Origin: JAFALX01 sp050734185
Lineage (GTDB): Bacteria > Chloroflexota > Dormibacteria > Aeolococcales > Aeolococcaceae
Length of the DNA: 44,696 bases
Assembly: GCA_050734185.1 (NCBI GenBank)
Contig: JBOHUE010000125.1
Coordinates: 1-44,696 of the forward strand
Reading direction: 5' to 3'
Below the pieces are notes generated by a model, which saw nothing but the letters and a program-made list of their open reading frames with translations, had not been told where the DNA came from and made no database searches. Position 1 is the first letter of the stretch. Every line of letters begins with the position of its first letter. The position numbers were made by a program, and so were the translations under genes. Shown here piece after piece: positions 7,762 through 17,743 of this stretch.

Positions 7762-8490
7762 GTGCGCGATCCCGATGACGCGCGACCATGTGTGTCGCTG
7801 CTAGGCGACTTCCGCCTGAATTTCGGGCGCTGCGGTGTCGCGCTCTCGAGCGGAGGACAGCGGCTGCTGGCACTGCTCGCGCTACGCAATCGTTCGGTGA
7901 AGCGGTCGGTCGCCGCAGGGGTGCTGTGGCCCGATGCATCGCAGGACCGGGCGTTCGCATCGCTGCGTGTTGCGCTCTGCAAGCTGCACGGAGCCGAAGG
8001 CGGGGTGGTCAATGCGACGATGCATGAGGTCAGCCTCGCGTCCGACGCAACCGTTGACGTCGAAGAGAGCCGTGCCGTCGCGCGGCAGCTCCTCGACCCC
8101 AGCCATGGCGCGCGCGATGGTGAACAACCCGGACCCGGCGCGATCGGTGCTCTCTCCGCCGACCTGCTGCCGGACTGGCAGGAGGAGTGGGTCCAACTCG
8201 AGGCCGAGAGTTGGCGTCAGCTGCGAATGCGAGCGCTCGAAGCACTCGCCGGTCGTCTCACCGCTGAACAGCGCTACGGGGACGCGGCCACCGCGGCCCT
8301 CACCGCTGTCGCGGCCGATCCGCTACGCGAGACGTCGCGTGCGTCGCTGATCCGCGTGCATCTTGCCGAGGGCAATCAGTCGGAGGCGCTCCGCGAGTAC
8401 CGACGCTACGAAGATGTGCTCGGGAGCGAGCTCGGCCTTCGCCCGACGGCGAAGCTCGTGCGGCTCCTGCACGGGCTCAGCGTTCAGTAA
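7762..8490 (+). CDS. Small SARP/BTAD-type transcriptional activator
   Basis: 242-residue regulator with the two parts of short SARP proteins. An N-terminal winged helix of the OmpR/AfsR type (about 5-95; VSLLGDFRLNF, then LLALLALRNRSVKRSVAAGVLW) is followed by a bacterial transcriptional activation domain of TPR-like helices (about 100-240; ALSADLLPDW, AATAALTAVAADPLRETS, EALREYRRYEDVLGSELGLRPT). No ATPase or sensor domain follows. I start at GTG 7762 because GGGAGG lies 5 nt upstream; the in-frame TTG at 7723 has no ribosome site. SARPs usually activate adjacent secondary-metabolite genes by binding heptamer direct repeats. The next gene, an orphan 123-residue protein, has such repeats upstream, so it is a plausible target. 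The CGTCTTAAGACG palindrome may control this gene. Confidence 0.85.
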   Translation: MRDPDDARPCVSLLGDFRLNFGRCGVALSSGGQRLLALLALRNRSVKRSVAAGVLWPDASQDRAFASLRVALCKLHGAEGGVVNATMHEVSLASDATVDVEESRAVARQLLDPSHGARDGEQPGPGAIGALSADLLPDWQEEWVQLEAESWRQLRMRALEALAGRLTAEQRYGDAATAALTAVAADPLRETSRASLIRVHLAEGNQSEALREYRRYEDVLGSELGLRPTAKLVRLLHGLSVQ

Positions 8491-8501
8491 CGCCATATTC
8501 A

Positions 8502-8521
8502 CGCTCGCTTAACGGCGAGCG
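8502..8521 (+). terminator. Short hairpin after the SARP gene
   Basis: Perfect 7-bp inverted repeat CGCTCGC/GCGAGCG with a 6-nt loop, starting 12 nt after the SARP stop. No T-tract follows, so it is at best a weak terminator or an RNA 3'-end stabiliser. Confidence 0.25.
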
Positions 8522-8554
8522 CGCGACCCTTGGTGCGCCGCTCGGTGCATGCCG

Positions 8555-8604
8555 TCGAGCGCGTGTCGCGACCCAGCTCGTTGAGTTGACAGCAGTCTCG
8601 TTCA
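8555..8604 (+). promoter_or_regulatory. Candidate SARP-binding heptamer repeats
   Basis: TCG-headed heptamers lie in a row before the orphan gene: TCGAGCG (8555), TCGCGAC (8566), TCGTTGA (8578) and TCGTTCA (8598). The first three are spaced 11-12 nt, the one-turn spacing known for SARP boxes of the TCGAGxx type. TTGACA-like sequence overlaps at 8585-8590. TCG is common in this genome, so chance is a real alternative. Confidence 0.3.
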
Positions 8605-8618
8605 GCGGAGGACAGTCA

Positions 8619-8990
8619 GTGGAAGAAGTGGTCATTCTGTTCGGCGGTGGTGATGGCGGCGGTTACCGCGTCACGGACCACGGCATCGTGCCGATTCCCA
8701 TCTGGAATCCGGAGCTCCGGACTCTTGCTCGGGGGATCGGCGCGCTCAGCAGGGTCAGCGGGGCCGACGGGCGCGGCGCGGCGCCGGAGGCGGAGAAGAT
8801 CAGCGCCGACCTGATCACCACGCTTCGCGCCCAGTTGAAGGTGGGCGGCAGCGCACCCGTCGGCTTCATCTCGGACGTCGACGACTGGTTCTGCGGGAAT
8901 GGGCGCAAGCCATGGCCGATCCCGCATGGGCAGTTCGGGGTCGAGACGGTCGCCGCGCAGTCCGCGCGGCAGGCAGTCGCCGCCAACTAG
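8619..8990 (+). CDS. Orphan hypothetical protein downstream of the SARP gene
   Basis: 123-residue protein I do not recognise. Start is the GTG at 8619, preceded by GGAGGA 6 nt upstream; the longer TTG start at 8586 lacks a ribosome site. The N-terminus VEEVVILFGGGDGGGYRVTD is followed by a proline-containing stretch (IVPIPIWNPEL), a likely helical middle, and a distinctive DVDDWFCGNGRKPWPIPHG block around residues 84-102 with the only Cys. There is no signal peptide and no membrane segment. It sits 128 nt after the SARP gene and is followed by a hairpin. Its strong ribosome site and SARP-type repeats suggest an induced small protein. It could be a peptide-product precursor or an enzyme-associated factor; neither is supported directly. 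Confidence 0.6.
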   Translation: MEEVVILFGGGDGGGYRVTDHGIVPIPIWNPELRTLARGIGALSRVSGADGRGAAPEAEKISADLITTLRAQLKVGGSAPVGFISDVDDWFCGNGRKPWPIPHGQFGVETVAAQSARQAVAAN

Positions 8991-9003
8991 GGAGACGAGC
9001 ACG

Positions 9004-9029
9004 GGGGCCGGACCTCAGCGTCCGGCCCC
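9004..9029. terminator. GC-rich hairpin between convergent genes
   Basis: Perfect 10-bp inverted repeat GGGGCCGGAC/GTCCGGCCCC with a 6-nt loop (CTCAGC). It lies 13 nt after the orphan gene stop and overlaps the 3' end of the convergent decarboxylase gene. No T-tract is present on either strand. Its location between convergent genes suggests a shared transcription end. Confidence 0.45.
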
Positions 9030-10406
9030 TGCCGCGCGGCGTACGGCGTCGATCGAGAAGCGCACGTCGTCGTCGTCGGTCGACCAGTTGCTCACCGATA
9101 TGCGCAGCACCTCGCGGCCGCCCCACTTCGAGCCCGACATCCACACGAGGCCGTCCGCGATGAGACGCTCGGTCACCGCGCGGGTTCGCGCGTCGTCGCC
9201 GAACGCGACGCACACCTGCGTGTAATCGACGTCGTTGAGCACGTCGGCGCCGTCAATCTCCGCGATGCCGGCGGCGAGGGCGCGGGCGTTGTTCACGAGA
9301 CCAGCGATGAGTCGTTCGACGCCGTCTCGGCCAAGAGAGCGAAGCGCCGCCCACGCGGGCACCCCTCGGGCGCGGCGCGAGTATTCGGGCGTCTTCTCGA
9401 GTGGATCGCCGGGGCCCGACTCGTCCGAGATGAGGTAGCTCGCGTGCGCTCCAACAGCACCGCGAAGCGCGCCGGAGTCGGCGACGATTGCGATGCCACA
9501 GTCGTATGGCACGTTGAGCGTCTTGTGCGCGTCGGTTGCCCACGAGTCGGCGCCGGCGAATCCGTCGGTCAGGTGGCGCAACGCCGGAACGGCGGCGGCC
9601 CACAGCCCGAACGCACCGTCGATGTGCACCCACGCGCCGTGGTCGTGCGCAGCTGCGATCGCCGCGCGCATCGGGTCGAAGGCACCCGAGTGCAGGTTGC
9701 CTGCCTGCAGACACACGATGACCGGTGCGCCCGGTTCGATTGCCTGCAACGCACGCTCCAGGTCATCGACGACGATGCGGCCCTGGTCGTCAGCGGCCAC
9801 CAGCTCCGGCTCGCCCAAGCCGAGGTACGCTAGCGCGAGGTCGATCGTTTCGTGCCGCTCCGCGCCGGCGAGGACCCGCACGCGCGGAGCGCCCGTCAGT
9901 CCCTTGCTGCGGACATTCCAGCTGACGCCGTTGAGCACTTTCGAGCGCGCAGCGGCGAGGCACGTGAAGTTCGCCATCATCGCGCCCGTTGTGAAGCCGA
10001 CGTCTGCGCCGCGCGGCAGATCGAAGAGCTCGAGCAGCCACGAGCCGGCGATCTCCTCGAGTGCAGCGGTGGCAGGCGTTGCGTATCGGAGTCCGGTGTT
10101 CTGGTCCCAGGCCGACACCAACCAGTCGGCGGCGAGCGCAGCCGGCAGCGTGCCACCGATGACCCAGCCGAAGAACCGCCCGGACGGCATCGCCATCAGT
10201 CCAGGCTCGGCGCCGTCGGCGAGCGAATCGATGACGTCCTCAGGCGCGGTGCCTCCCGCGGGGAGCGGCCCGCCCATTCGACGCACGATCTCGTCCGCGG
10301 TGGCACGCGGCCGCACTGGTCGCTCGCCGACCGTGTCGAGCCATGCCTGTGCGTGCGCAGCGGCGCGCGCCAACGGTTTCGTGTAGTCGGCGCGACGGAC
10401 GGTCAT
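9015..10406 (-). CDS. PLP-dependent group II decarboxylase (aromatic-L-amino-acid decarboxylase family)
   Basis: 463-residue fold-type I PLP enzyme. The Schiff-base Lys is in TDAHKTLNVPYDCG, preceded by the PLP-binding Asp in WVHIDGAFG and by FTTGAMMANFTCLAAAR, the phosphate-binding loop region. The segment CLQAGNLHSGAFDPM corresponds to the family's T-x-x-G-A-F-D strand; the aromatic-ring-stacking His is likely in GAERHETIDLA. C-terminal WGGREVLRISVSNWSTDDDDV matches the family's closing domain. Bacterial members decarboxylate tyrosine, tryptophan, DOPA or glutamate-like substrates, and some are aldehyde synthases; I cannot choose. No transporter or partner enzyme is adjacent. A monocistronic gene, with 154 nt separating it from the methyltransferase gene upstream. 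Confidence 0.87.
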   Translation of the reverse strand: MTVRRADYTKPLARAAAHAQAWLDTVGERPVRPRATADEIVRRMGGPLPAGGTAPEDVIDSLADGAEPGLMAMPSGRFFGWVIGGTLPAALAADWLVSAWDQNTGLRYATPATAALEEIAGSWLLELFDLPRGADVGFTTGAMMANFTCLAAARSKVLNGVSWNVRSKGLTGAPRVRVLAGAERHETIDLALAYLGLGEPELVAADDQGRIVVDDLERALQAIEPGAPVIVCLQAGNLHSGAFDPMRAAIAAAHDHGAWVHIDGAFGLWAAAVPALRHLTDGFAGADSWATDAHKTLNVPYDCGIAIVADSGALRGAVGAHASYLISDESGPGDPLEKTPEYSRRARGVPAWAALRSLGRDGVERLIAGLVNNARALAAGIAEIDGADVLNDVDYTQVCVAFGDDARTRAVTERLIADGLVWMSGSKWGGREVLRISVSNWSTDDDDVRFSIDAVRRAAGAGR

Positions 10407-10560
10407 CGGCGCACTCCTCTCAGATCAGGTTGCGGTCAGCCGCTGCCGGTGCCAAGGTCACGCCAACATTCTGGCGATACCCTGAAGGGACGCTTCGCGA
10501 GCCGGGAATGCGTCGTCAGTAATAGCGCGGCCTTCTATTTCGCGGAACCACCGTCAAGAA

Positions 10561-11301
10561 TTACTCAGCGACAACCACGAGCCGACGACTTTCCACCGTA
10601 AGTGGTGCGCCTAGTCTGTCACTTATAGAAACCGTCGCAAATCCTGCGCTATGCAGCCACCCGGTCAGCTCTGGGGCTGTTGGCAGCCGCACCGAATGAT
10701 GGCTACGGCGAACGCTGCCATCACGAATGATGGTGCGGTCAGTCTCGATGCGGCTGGTGATTGGGTCGAACTCCACCTGGTCGATCAAGTAATCGTCCCC
10801 GATTTGCTGTACAACCGATGCTTTCGGAGTCAACATTCGCACGAAGCCGTCATGGTGGATGGTCTCAAGCACGAGCTTGCCGGCCGGCCGTAGAACTCGC
10901 CGAAACTCCGTGAGAACGCTGCGATTGTCCTCGTCATCGAAGTAGCCGAATGACGTGAACCAGCAGACGACTCCATCGAACTGTGGACCTGTCCAAGGGA
11001 GAGAGCGCATATCTCCTTCGACGTAAGTGACCGCCATGCCATAACTAGCAGCGTCTGCGCGCGCCGTATCGAGGAAGAGTGAGGATGCATCGAGTCCAGT
11101 CATCTCATAACCGCGCTCAGCGAGAAGATTGGTGATTCGTCCGTGGCCGCATGGCACATCCAGAACCGCGGATGAAGTGTCAAGTCCGAGCAGACCGATA
11201 ACCTGAGTCGCCTCCGTTTGGTTGCGCTCCGCCGTCAAGTTCGGGAGGTAGAAATGGAGGTAGTCCTCGCCGAAAGTGTCGTCAAAGTCGAAGCGCGCCA
11301 C
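10561..11301 (-). CDS. Class I SAM-dependent methyltransferase
   Basis: 246-residue methyltransferase with the Rossmann SAM site: motif I VLDVPCGHGR (about 47-56), acidic motif II TGLDASS, motif III EGDMRSLPW and motif IV FDGVVCWFTSFGYF, followed by the usual FRRVLRPAGKLVLET. The aromatic and acidic F-x-x-G-Y-F-D-D-E-D-N block is common in methyltransferases acting on small molecules or antibiotics. The protein appears full length. Base composition and codon use are visibly less GC-rich than the flanking genes, with many A/T-ending codons, which suggests more recent acquisition. It is divergent from the PH-like gene (108 bp between starts). Substrate unknown. Confidence 0.85.
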   Translation of the reverse strand: MARFDFDDTFGEDYLHFYLPNLTAERNQTEATQVIGLLGLDTSSAVLDVPCGHGRITNLLAERGYEMTGLDASSLFLDTARADAASYGMAVTYVEGDMRSLPWTGPQFDGVVCWFTSFGYFDDEDNRSVLTEFRRVLRPAGKLVLETIHHDGFVRMLTPKASVVQQIGDDYLIDQVEFDPITSRIETDRTIIRDGSVRRSHHSVRLPTAPELTGWLHSAGFATVSISDRLGAPLTVESRRLVVVAE

Positions 11302-11409
11302 GGGGCATTATCGTGGGCCGAACGGAAAAAACGCGAGCGACACTGCGATCGACGTCGCGCGATGTGCAGGGGCCGCGCGCTCCAGACCTGTGAGATGCTC
11401 GGCCAGCAG

Positions 11410-11772
11410 ATGCCCACGACAGTCGACATCACCGGCGACGAGTTGGTCGTCGAGGTGCGCGGCGCGGACAAGATCTGGGCCCTCAAGAGCGAGTTGCGCA
11501 TCCCGCTGCAGCACGTCATCGGCGCCGAGAGCGGCGAGGCCGAGGCTGCCGCTTGGTACCACGGCATCCGGGCGCCGGGCACGAGCCTGCCCGGCGTGAT
11601 CACCGCGGGCACGTTCTACAGACATAGCGAGAAGGTGTTCTGGGACGTGCACCACCCGGAGAAGGCGGTCGCCATTCAGCTCCATGACGAGAACTACCAG
11701 CGTCTCGTGGTCGAGGTGGACAACCCGGCCGCGACGATCCAGGCGATCACCTCCGCGGTGAAACCCGGCTGA
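11410..11772 (+). CDS. PH-like domain small protein (conserved hypothetical)
   Basis: 120-residue protein of a type common in actinobacteria: TVDITGDELVVEV, then a DKIWALKSELRIPLQHV block, LPGVITAGTFY and FWDVHHPEKAVAIQL, which read as the seven-strand plus C-terminal helix pattern of a bacterial PH-like domain. The final helix is PAATIQAITSAV. There is no signal or membrane segment, so it is probably cytosolic. I chose the ATG at 11410; an in-frame ATG 15 nt upstream is an alternative. Function is unknown. Its stop is 5 nt from the convergent HNH gene stop. Related proteins are usually annotated only as hypothetical, so no role is assigned. Confidence 0.75.
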   Translation: MPTTVDITGDELVVEVRGADKIWALKSELRIPLQHVIGAESGEAEAAAWYHGIRAPGTSLPGVITAGTFYRHSEKVFWDVHHPEKAVAIQLHDENYQRLVVEVDNPAATIQAITSAVKPG

Positions 11773-11777
11773 CTCGC

Positions 11778-13118
11778 CTACGGTCCTCGCCGTTTGGCCG
11801 CGGCTGCGTCGACGGCGGCCATCACCGCCGCGTGCTCACGGTCGCGGTGCTCTTCCTCGTCGGCCGTCGGCGGGGCTTCGCAGCGAGGTTGGGGCGCGCC
11901 CGGCACGGGCCCGACCGTCGCCACGCGGCCGTCCGCTGCGAGTGCGATGTGCCACCCACCTTCGTGGACCTTCTCGTGGTGCCGGTAGCACAGCAGCACG
12001 AGGTTCGGGATCTCGGTCGCACCGTCGCGGCTCCAGTGCCGCACGTGATGCGCGGCGGTCCACGATGCCGGCCGATCACAACTGGGCCAGGCGCAGCCAT
12101 GGTCCCGAGCGCGCAGCGCCCGGCGCATCGGCGCTGACGGCACCCGCAGCTTGCGACCCACGTCGATCACGGCAGAATCCGCGCCGAGCAGCACACGGGT
12201 CACGCCTGAATCGCACGCCAGCCGCTGAACGGTCGCGGCAGGAATGGGCGTGGAGAACTCGAGGTCTCCCGCGGGCGCGCCACTGAGTCCCATGAGCGTC
12301 TCTACGGTCGTGGTGACCTGCACGTGTGGCCGCTCACCGCCCACGGTGGGAAGCTCCCCGGAGTCCAGTGCGTGGTTGCTCAGTTCGAGCAGAGCGTCGG
12401 CATTGCGGCGCTTCTGCCGCCGATCGTCGTCTGGACCGGTGCGCTTCGCCAGCGCATCGATGGCCGTCTTGAGCGTGGCACCGGCGACACGATCGACCCG
12501 CCCGCGCAACACGAACCCGCCTTCGCACGGCAGCATCTCGAACGATCTCCACTCCACGTCGCTGAGGTGGTCGGAGAGAAAGCCGGCGGCGTCGGCGGCG
12601 TGTCGCTCGTGCGCGCAATCGTCGCGAAACCTGCTGACGCTGTGCTCCTGCGCCTTAGCAAGGAGGGGCGCCTCGTCGAAGCGCCCGTCGGGGTTCGGCT
12701 CGCGAATCGCTGCTGCTGTCGAAGCAAGCATCGCGAGGTGCGCGTAGCCGATTCGTCCGCTCGCGACGGCAGCGCGGCTTTGCGTCAGCTCGGGAAGCTG
12801 CTCACCGACGGTGATCGCGCTGTGCGCCGCCACGCCGGACAGGTGGCACTCGTGGCGGACCCACTCACTCGCGCTGCCGGCACCCATCTGATCCCAGGCA
12901 TCGCTGGCCGCGAACTCGGCCGCCCACTTGGCGAACACCAACTCGAGAAGATTGATGAGATGGCGGAGCATGCGGAGGTCCTGGCCGCGCTGAAATGGAT
13001 CGCGGCCAGTGCTCCGCGCAGCGACGAACTTCGCCACCGCAGCGCTCAACACCAGCAGCGCAAGCAGCGGGCTGTACCAGGGCGGGGTCCGAGGCCCGTC
13101 GTCTCCGAGGTCCGACAT
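11778..13118 (-). CDS. HNH endonuclease domain protein with DUF222 (13E12 repeat-like)
   Basis: 446-residue protein of the large actinobacterial DUF222-HNH family. The N-terminal two-thirds is helical DUF222: ELVFAKWAAEFAASDAW, SASEWVRHE, and the RAAVASGRIGYAHLAMLA block. The C-terminal HNH nuclease domain begins at GCAWPSCDRPASWTAAHHVRHW and continues to NLVLLCYRHHEKVHEGGW, giving two Cys, the catalytic His-His and the Asn/His of the fold. The start at ATG 13118 is preferred because the family begins shortly before such a segment; the open frame continues upstream across the furA promoter without a better start. These proteins are often multicopy and thought mobile, but no DNA target or repeat boundary is visible here. 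It is divergent from furA, sharing the AT-rich palindrome. Confidence 0.85.
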   Translation of the reverse strand: MSDLGDDGPRTPPWYSPLLALLVLSAAVAKFVAARSTGRDPFQRGQDLRMLRHLINLLELVFAKWAAEFAASDAWDQMGAGSASEWVRHECHLSGVAAHSAITVGEQLPELTQSRAAVASGRIGYAHLAMLASTAAAIREPNPDGRFDEAPLLAKAQEHSVSRFRDDCAHERHAADAAGFLSDHLSDVEWRSFEMLPCEGGFVLRGRVDRVAGATLKTAIDALAKRTGPDDDRRQKRRNADALLELSNHALDSGELPTVGGERPHVQVTTTVETLMGLSGAPAGDLEFSTPIPAATVQRLACDSGVTRVLLGADSAVIDVGRKLRVPSAPMRRALRARDHGCAWPSCDRPASWTAAHHVRHWSRDGATEIPNLVLLCYRHHEKVHEGGWHIALAADGRVATVGPVPGAPQPRCEAPPTADEEEHRDREHAAVMAAVDAAAAKRRGP

Positions 13119-13121
13119 TTC

Positions 13122-13134
13122 TGTATTATATACA
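13122..13134. promoter_or_regulatory. AT-rich palindrome TGTAT-TAT-ATACA upstream of furA (Fur-box candidate)
   Basis: Perfect 5-bp arms TGTAT/ATACA around TAT, the most AT-rich patch of the neighbourhood, between the HNH gene start (13118) and furA. Mycobacterial FurA autoregulates furA-katG through an AT-rich site just upstream of furA. By position this is the likely equivalent, or it overlaps the -10 element of one of the divergent promoters. Confidence 0.5.
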
Positions 13135-13229
13135 CACAAATGTTCGTTGCGTATCCCGACACTGTCCATGAACTTGACGTCGTCCATTCCGGCCGCGTAG
13201 CATCGCCGCCGGTGCAGGAGGCGACCAGG

Positions 13230-13647
13230 GTGCCGATGCGACTGCGCAGCGCGGGGCTGCGTCCCACGGCGATCCGGCTCACCATCCTCGACGTGCTGCA
13301 GGTGATGCCGCACGCCAGCGTTCCCGACATCACCGCCGCGGTGCAGGAGGCCCTGGGAGCTGCGTCACGCCAGGCGGTGTACGACGCGCTCGACCAGCTT
13401 CTCGCCGTGCAGCTCGTTCGCCGCATCGAGCCCGCCGGCTCGCCGGTGCGCTACGAGTTAAGGACCGGCGACAACCATCATCATGTCGTCTGCCGTCGGT
13501 GCGGACTCGCGGCCGATGTCGACTGCGCGGTTGGCGAAGCGCCGTGCCTCGAGCCGTCCAACACTCACGGTTTCGCCCTCGACGAGGCAGAAGTGACGTT
13601 CTGGGGGCTCTGCCCTCAGTGTCAAGAACATCGATTGGAGGATCAGG

Positions 13648-13655
<8 letters not shown>
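13230..13655 (+). CDS. furA: Fur-family redox/metal-responsive repressor (FurA-like)
   Basis: 141-residue Fur-family regulator. A winged helix (about 5-75; LRPTAIRLTILDVL, SVPDITAAVQ, SRQAVYDALDQL) leads to the metal-binding dimerisation domain with HHHVVCRRCG (83-92) and a second Cys pair CPQC (128-131), which form the structural zinc site. I use GTG 13230, 8 nt after AGGAGG, which gives the family's usual length; ATG 13140 would add a poorly conserved 30-residue extension. It overlaps katG by 8 nt, the classic furA-katG arrangement, in which FurA represses both genes and oxidation relieves repression. The palindrome at 13122-13134 is the likely operator. Confidence 0.9.
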
Positions 13656-15878
<2,223 letters not shown>

Positions 15879-15882
<4 letters not shown>

Positions 15883-16397
15883 CGGAGATCGACGAGTTCC
15901 GCGCCGCCAAGGACCACATGTTCGTCCACGACGCGGACAGCCCCATACCCGATGACGGGCGCGACGATTTCCAGGGTCTGAAGTACTTCCAGCCGGACGC
16001 CGGCTTCGTCATCGAGGCCCAGGTCGAGCCGCCGACGGTGTCCGAGCCGCTGCGCATGCCGACGTCGACCGGCGACGAGGTCGTCTACGAACGGTTCGGT
16101 GTGGCGCGCTTCACCGTGGACGGGGCGCCGGCGCAGCTGACGCTGTTCTCCACCGACGGCGAGGGCGATCTGTTCGTGCCGTTTCGCGACGCGACGTCAG
16201 GGCACGACACGTACGGCGCGGGTCGCTACATCGAGGTGCATCAGCCTCACGGCGACCATGTCGAGCTTGACTTCAACTACGCGTACAACCCGTACTGCGC
16301 GTACTCCGAGGCATATTCGTGCCCGCTCCCGCCGCTCGAGAACTGGCTCAAGGTTCCCATTCGCGCCGGCGAGAAGGTCTACGCGGACCACGACTGA
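15879..16397 (+). CDS. DUF1684 family protein
   Basis: 172-residue DUF1684 protein. Family features are the N-terminal FRAAKDHMFVHDADSPIP segment, the central GLKYFQPDAGF, a beta-rich middle (VARFTVDGAPAQLTLF), the FRDATSGHDTYGAGRYIEV block and the terminal DFNYAYNPYCAYSEAYSCP-type motif with PLPPLENWLKVPI. These residues suggest a conserved pocket, but no reaction is established for the family. Its ATG overlaps the katG stop (ATGA), so it should be co-expressed with furA-katG during peroxide stress. A role in oxidative stress is inference from position only. Confidence 0.85.
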
Positions 16398-16407
16398 CGC
16401 GGCAGCG

Positions 16408-17685
16408 TCAGCGCGCGCCCTGAGCGGCGCGCTCCTCGAGGTGGACGGAGAAGTCGCGCGCGAACCCGCGAAGGTCGTCCGCAAGCTTGGCCAGATCTTC
16501 GAATCCGGGCTCACGCGCCAGGTCATCCGTCGCCACTGCGAGTTGCGTGAAGCGCTGTCGCAGGATGCGCCAGGCCGCCTCGCAATGCGGGAGCGCGAAC
16601 AGCGCGGGCGTGACGATCTCGAACGCCGGCCCCGCCGTCTTGCCCGGATTTGACGGACCAATCGGCAGCCGGGTCAACACCGGGCCGAGGCCGCGCATCA
16701 CCCAGTTCATTGCGTGCTTGACCGTCCTCGCCAGCGTGTCCAGCTCGGCCGGCGTTTCGCCCCCGTGCGCGAACTCCCGCGCCTGGAGCTGCAGGATCAC
16801 CTCGTACACGGCGTTGAACAGATCGGCGACGCGGCGCGTGAGCGGATCGTCGATAACGACGGGATCTTCGACGTCGCCCGGCGGCCGGACGAACGCCGGC
16901 AGCACCGGACGCGCCGGCTCGAAGCTCGGGTCGTCCGCGATCACCACGCGGTAGTCCTCGAGCATGCCCACGAAGCGGCCGAAGTGCGCCGGCACCCAGT
17001 CGCCGCGCGCTCCCTCACCCTGCTCGACGATCAGCTCGATCGCGAGGCGCGCAGAGGCGAGGTCGGTCACCGCGGTGAGCTCCGTCCACTCGAAGATGTC
17101 GGTGGTGACCTGCGCCTCCCGCGGCCCGATGAACACCTCGTCCTCGCCATACCGATCGACGAGATGTGCAAGCCCGGCCTCGATGCCGCGATAGAGATGG
17201 CCGACCGTGTGCCACTCCTCGGCGCCTCCGGTGAGCGGTGTCGCGACGAACCGCGACGCGCCGGGCGACGACTGAAGCTCGGGCGCGTCGGTCAACGGCA
17301 TGCCCTCGGGTCGCTCGAGAAACATGAAGTGTCGCAGCGCCTGCTCACCGAACGGCAGGAGCGCGACGCGCACATCGTCCGGATACCAACGGCAGAGAAT
17401 CGGAAAGTTGGGCCGTTCGAAGTGCGGCGCAGCGCCGATCGCGGTGAGGATGTTGGTCGCCAGCGCGAGGTGCAGCATCTCCTGCTTGGCGATGTCGATG
17501 AGCGTCTTCTCCCACACCTGGATGCGCTCGAGCTGCGCCGCGGTCACACCCTCATCGACGCCGCGCTTCAGTGAGAACTGCGCGTAGATGTACTCGCAGA
17601 GCAACCCGTGCTCGATCTCCGATGCCTCACCGAGGAGGTAGATGAGTTCCTCGCGGCTGTCGACCTGAATCGGCGCTTCGCTCAT
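16408..17685 (-). CDS. Ferritin-like domain protein (VioB/iminophenylpyruvate dimer synthase type)
   Basis: 425-residue protein with the ferritin-like fold seen in VioB-type proteins. Likely metal-binding carboxylates and His are in ASEIEHGLLCEYIYAQFSLK (first helix), WEKTLIDIAKQEMLHLALA (second helix, E-x-x-H), the EEWHTVGHLYRGIEAGL segment, and a C-terminal helix (AVYEVILQLQAREFAHGG, TVKHAMNWVMRGLGPVL). In violacein and related pathways this domain couples two imines, but many stand-alone members occur outside such clusters, and no StaD/VioB partner amine oxidase is here. It is convergent with DUF1684 and divergent from the GyrI-like gene. A metal-dependent oxidase role is possible; function remains open. 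Confidence 0.8.
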   Translation of the reverse strand: MSEAPIQVDSREELIYLLGEASEIEHGLLCEYIYAQFSLKRGVDEGVTAAQLERIQVWEKTLIDIAKQEMLHLALATNILTAIGAAPHFERPNFPILCRWYPDDVRVALLPFGEQALRHFMFLERPEGMPLTDAPELQSSPGASRFVATPLTGGAEEWHTVGHLYRGIEAGLAHLVDRYGEDEVFIGPREAQVTTDIFEWTELTAVTDLASARLAIELIVEQGEGARGDWVPAHFGRFVGMLEDYRVVIADDPSFEPARPVLPAFVRPPGDVEDPVVIDDPLTRRVADLFNAVYEVILQLQAREFAHGGETPAELDTLARTVKHAMNWVMRGLGPVLTRLPIGPSNPGKTAGPAFEIVTPALFALPHCEAAWRILRQRFTQLAVATDDLAREPGFEDLAKLADDLRGFARDFSVHLEERAAQGAR

Positions 17686-17743
17686 GCGTTTGCGCGGCGA
17701 AGTGTACAGGCGCTCGCGCTACCATCCGCACCCGAGGTGATCG

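Noticed and set aside
11778..13118. HNH/DUF222 gene as part of a mobile element
   Set aside because: No flanking repeats, target duplication or recombinase could be seen around it.
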